This document shows, piece by piece, positions 22,504 to 23,220 of a DNA stretch of 23,220 nucleotides. The notes under the pieces are model-generated. The model saw only the letters and a program-made list of their open reading frames with translations, did no database searches and was not told the DNA's origin. Within the stretch, counting starts at the first letter, position 1; each line of letters begins with the position of its first letter. A program made the position numbers and the translations under genes. The DNA is taken from positions 1 to 23,220 of the forward strand of contig JBFHDX010000058.1 in assembly GCA_041584475.1 (NCBI GenBank), read 5' to 3'. The DNA comes from JBFHDX01 sp041584475. GTDB lineage: Bacteria > Pseudomonadota > Alphaproteobacteria > UBA8366 > JADFVY01.

Positions 22504-23220
22504 TTATGGCTTCTCGGCGACGATTTCCCAACTGCCGTCCGGCTGACGGCAGGCAGTTCCGTAGGCATCCTGCAGTTGCCCGCCGATGACGACCTGCTGC
22601 TGGAACTCGCGGCAGTATCGGCCCGGCGAGGTCTCGAAGGTCTCGGTCGGGGTGACCGAGCCGTAGTGGCCGGTCGCGGGATTCTCCCAGGTGATCGTCG
22701 TACAGGTCGGTGCGGTCTCGAGCGCCCGGTTCATGGCGCCCGCCGCGTAGGCGCGATCGGCCGCATCCATGGAACGCCCGATATCGGCGCCGATCAGCGC
22801 GCCGATCAGGGTGCCGACGCCGACCGCGGCGAGCTTGCCGTCGCCCTTCCCGAACTGCGAGCCGACCGCGGCGCCGATGACGCCGCCGAGGATCGTGCCG
22901 CCCGCCTGGCGGGAGCCGCCCGCGTAATAGCTGCCGGCGGCGCCGTCGTCGCAATAGGCCGAGGTGCCGAGACCGGGGCTATGGGACACCGGCACGGGCA
23001 CCGTGCGAACGACCCGGTAGGGCACGACATAGATCGGATGCGGTGCCAGGTAGCTGTTGTAGTAGTAGCGCCACCAGTAACGGGGATAGCCCGGTCGATA
23101 GGGGCGGCCATAATGATGCCGTCGCGGATACGGGCGATAATGCTTGCCGTGCCGCGGTGGATACGGGCGATAGTGCTTGCCGTGCCGCGGTGGATACGGG
23201 CGATAGTGCTTGCCGTGCCG
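22504..23220 (-). CDS. Glycine-zipper surface-antigen-like protein, N-terminus outside window
   Basis: The frame is open to the window edge, so at least 238 residues are visible and the signal peptide is missing; a GTG at 23025 is internal. From the N-terminal side: an 11-residue tandem repeat close to RHGKHYRPYPP (three copies); an aromatic Arg/Tyr/Pro stretch with RYWWRYYYN; a glycine-zipper region with small residues spaced for membrane association (GGTILGGVIGAAVGSQFG, then GVGTLIGALIGADIG); and a C-terminal domain ending in CREFQQQVVIGG and YGTACRQPDGSWEIV. This layout resembles outer-membrane 17 kDa surface-antigen/RT0821-type proteins of alphaproteobacteria, role mostly unknown. The His/Tyr repeat could bind metal or polysaccharide; that is inference. 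Convergent with hemN. Confidence 0.8.
   Translation of the reverse strand, partial: RHGKHYRPYPPRHGKHYRPYPPRHGKHYRPYPRRHHYGRPYRPGYPRYWWRYYYNSYLAPHPIYVVPYRVVRTVPVPVSHSPGLGTSAYCDDGAAGSYYAGGSRQAGGTILGGVIGAAVGSQFGKGDGKLAAVGVGTLIGALIGADIGRSMDAADRAYAAGAMNRALETAPTCTTITWENPATGHYGSVTPTETFETSPGRYCREFQQQVVIGGQLQDAYGTACRQPDGSWEIVAEKP
23125..23220 (-). repeat. In-frame 33 bp tandem repeats
   Basis: Three consecutive units are seen at 23125-23154 (30 bp, lacking one codon), 23155-23187 and 23188-23220, the last two identical. They encode an 11-residue unit, RHGKHYRPYPP. The array reaches the window edge, so the total copy number is unknown. Confidence 0.9.

Noticed and set aside
23125..23220. Short regular repeats considered as a CRISPR array
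   Set aside because: The units are contiguous without spacers and stay in frame with a coding sequence.

Overview
The window is a high-GC chromosomal segment of an alphaproteobacterium. Three things point there: the block aroA-cmk-rpsA-ihfB-lapA-pyrF-trpF, the trp/accD/folC/trxA/addAB neighbourhood, and a small FYDLN-type zinc-ribbon protein (TIGR02300 family). A Rhodospirillales-like lineage is plausible, but the sequence alone does not fix the genus. It is mostly core chromosome. I see no insertion sequence, phage gene, CRISPR array or rRNA. Coding density is very high and many neighbouring genes overlap by 4 bp (GTGA or ATGA).

Layout. (1) 1-4360, + strand: the 3' end of addB, complete addA (double-strand-break repair helicase-nuclease) and trxA (thioredoxin). 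(2) 4427-8746, - strand: trpB-trpA-accD-folC, which couples the last steps of tryptophan synthesis to malonyl-CoA and folate enzymes. (3) 8929-11681, + strand: a tightly coupled four-gene membrane-lipid cassette encoding a CDP-alcohol phosphatidyltransferase, a CdsA-like CDP-diacylglycerol synthase, a PlsC-like acyltransferase and a small DedA/VTT-like membrane protein. It lies between trpF and trpB, genes usually adjacent in related bacteria. (4) 11678-17897, - strand: aroA-cmk-rpsA-ihfB-lapA-pyrF-trpF, covering aromatic and pyrimidine synthesis, ribosomal protein S1 and IHF-beta. (5) 18129-19746, + strand: the FYDLN-type protein, tRNA-Ala(GGC), and a ChaN-like putative lipoprotein gene starting 6 nt after the tRNA CCA end. 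(6) 19961-22434: a haem/cytochrome group with a periplasmic class I cytochrome c, a stand-alone ccmH on the opposite strand, and hemN. A perfect FNR/FixK-type box sits at -41.5 from the inferred hemN start site. (7) 22504-23220, - strand: a glycine-zipper surface protein running off the window edge, with His/Tyr/Arg/Pro tandem repeats at its visible N-terminal end.

The best candidate for something under-described is the lipid cassette. It encodes an acyltransferase, a CDP-DAG synthase, a head-group transferase with a shifted aspartate motif, and a possible lipid transporter, all inserted into an otherwise conserved tryptophan locus. Its product cannot be read from the sequence.
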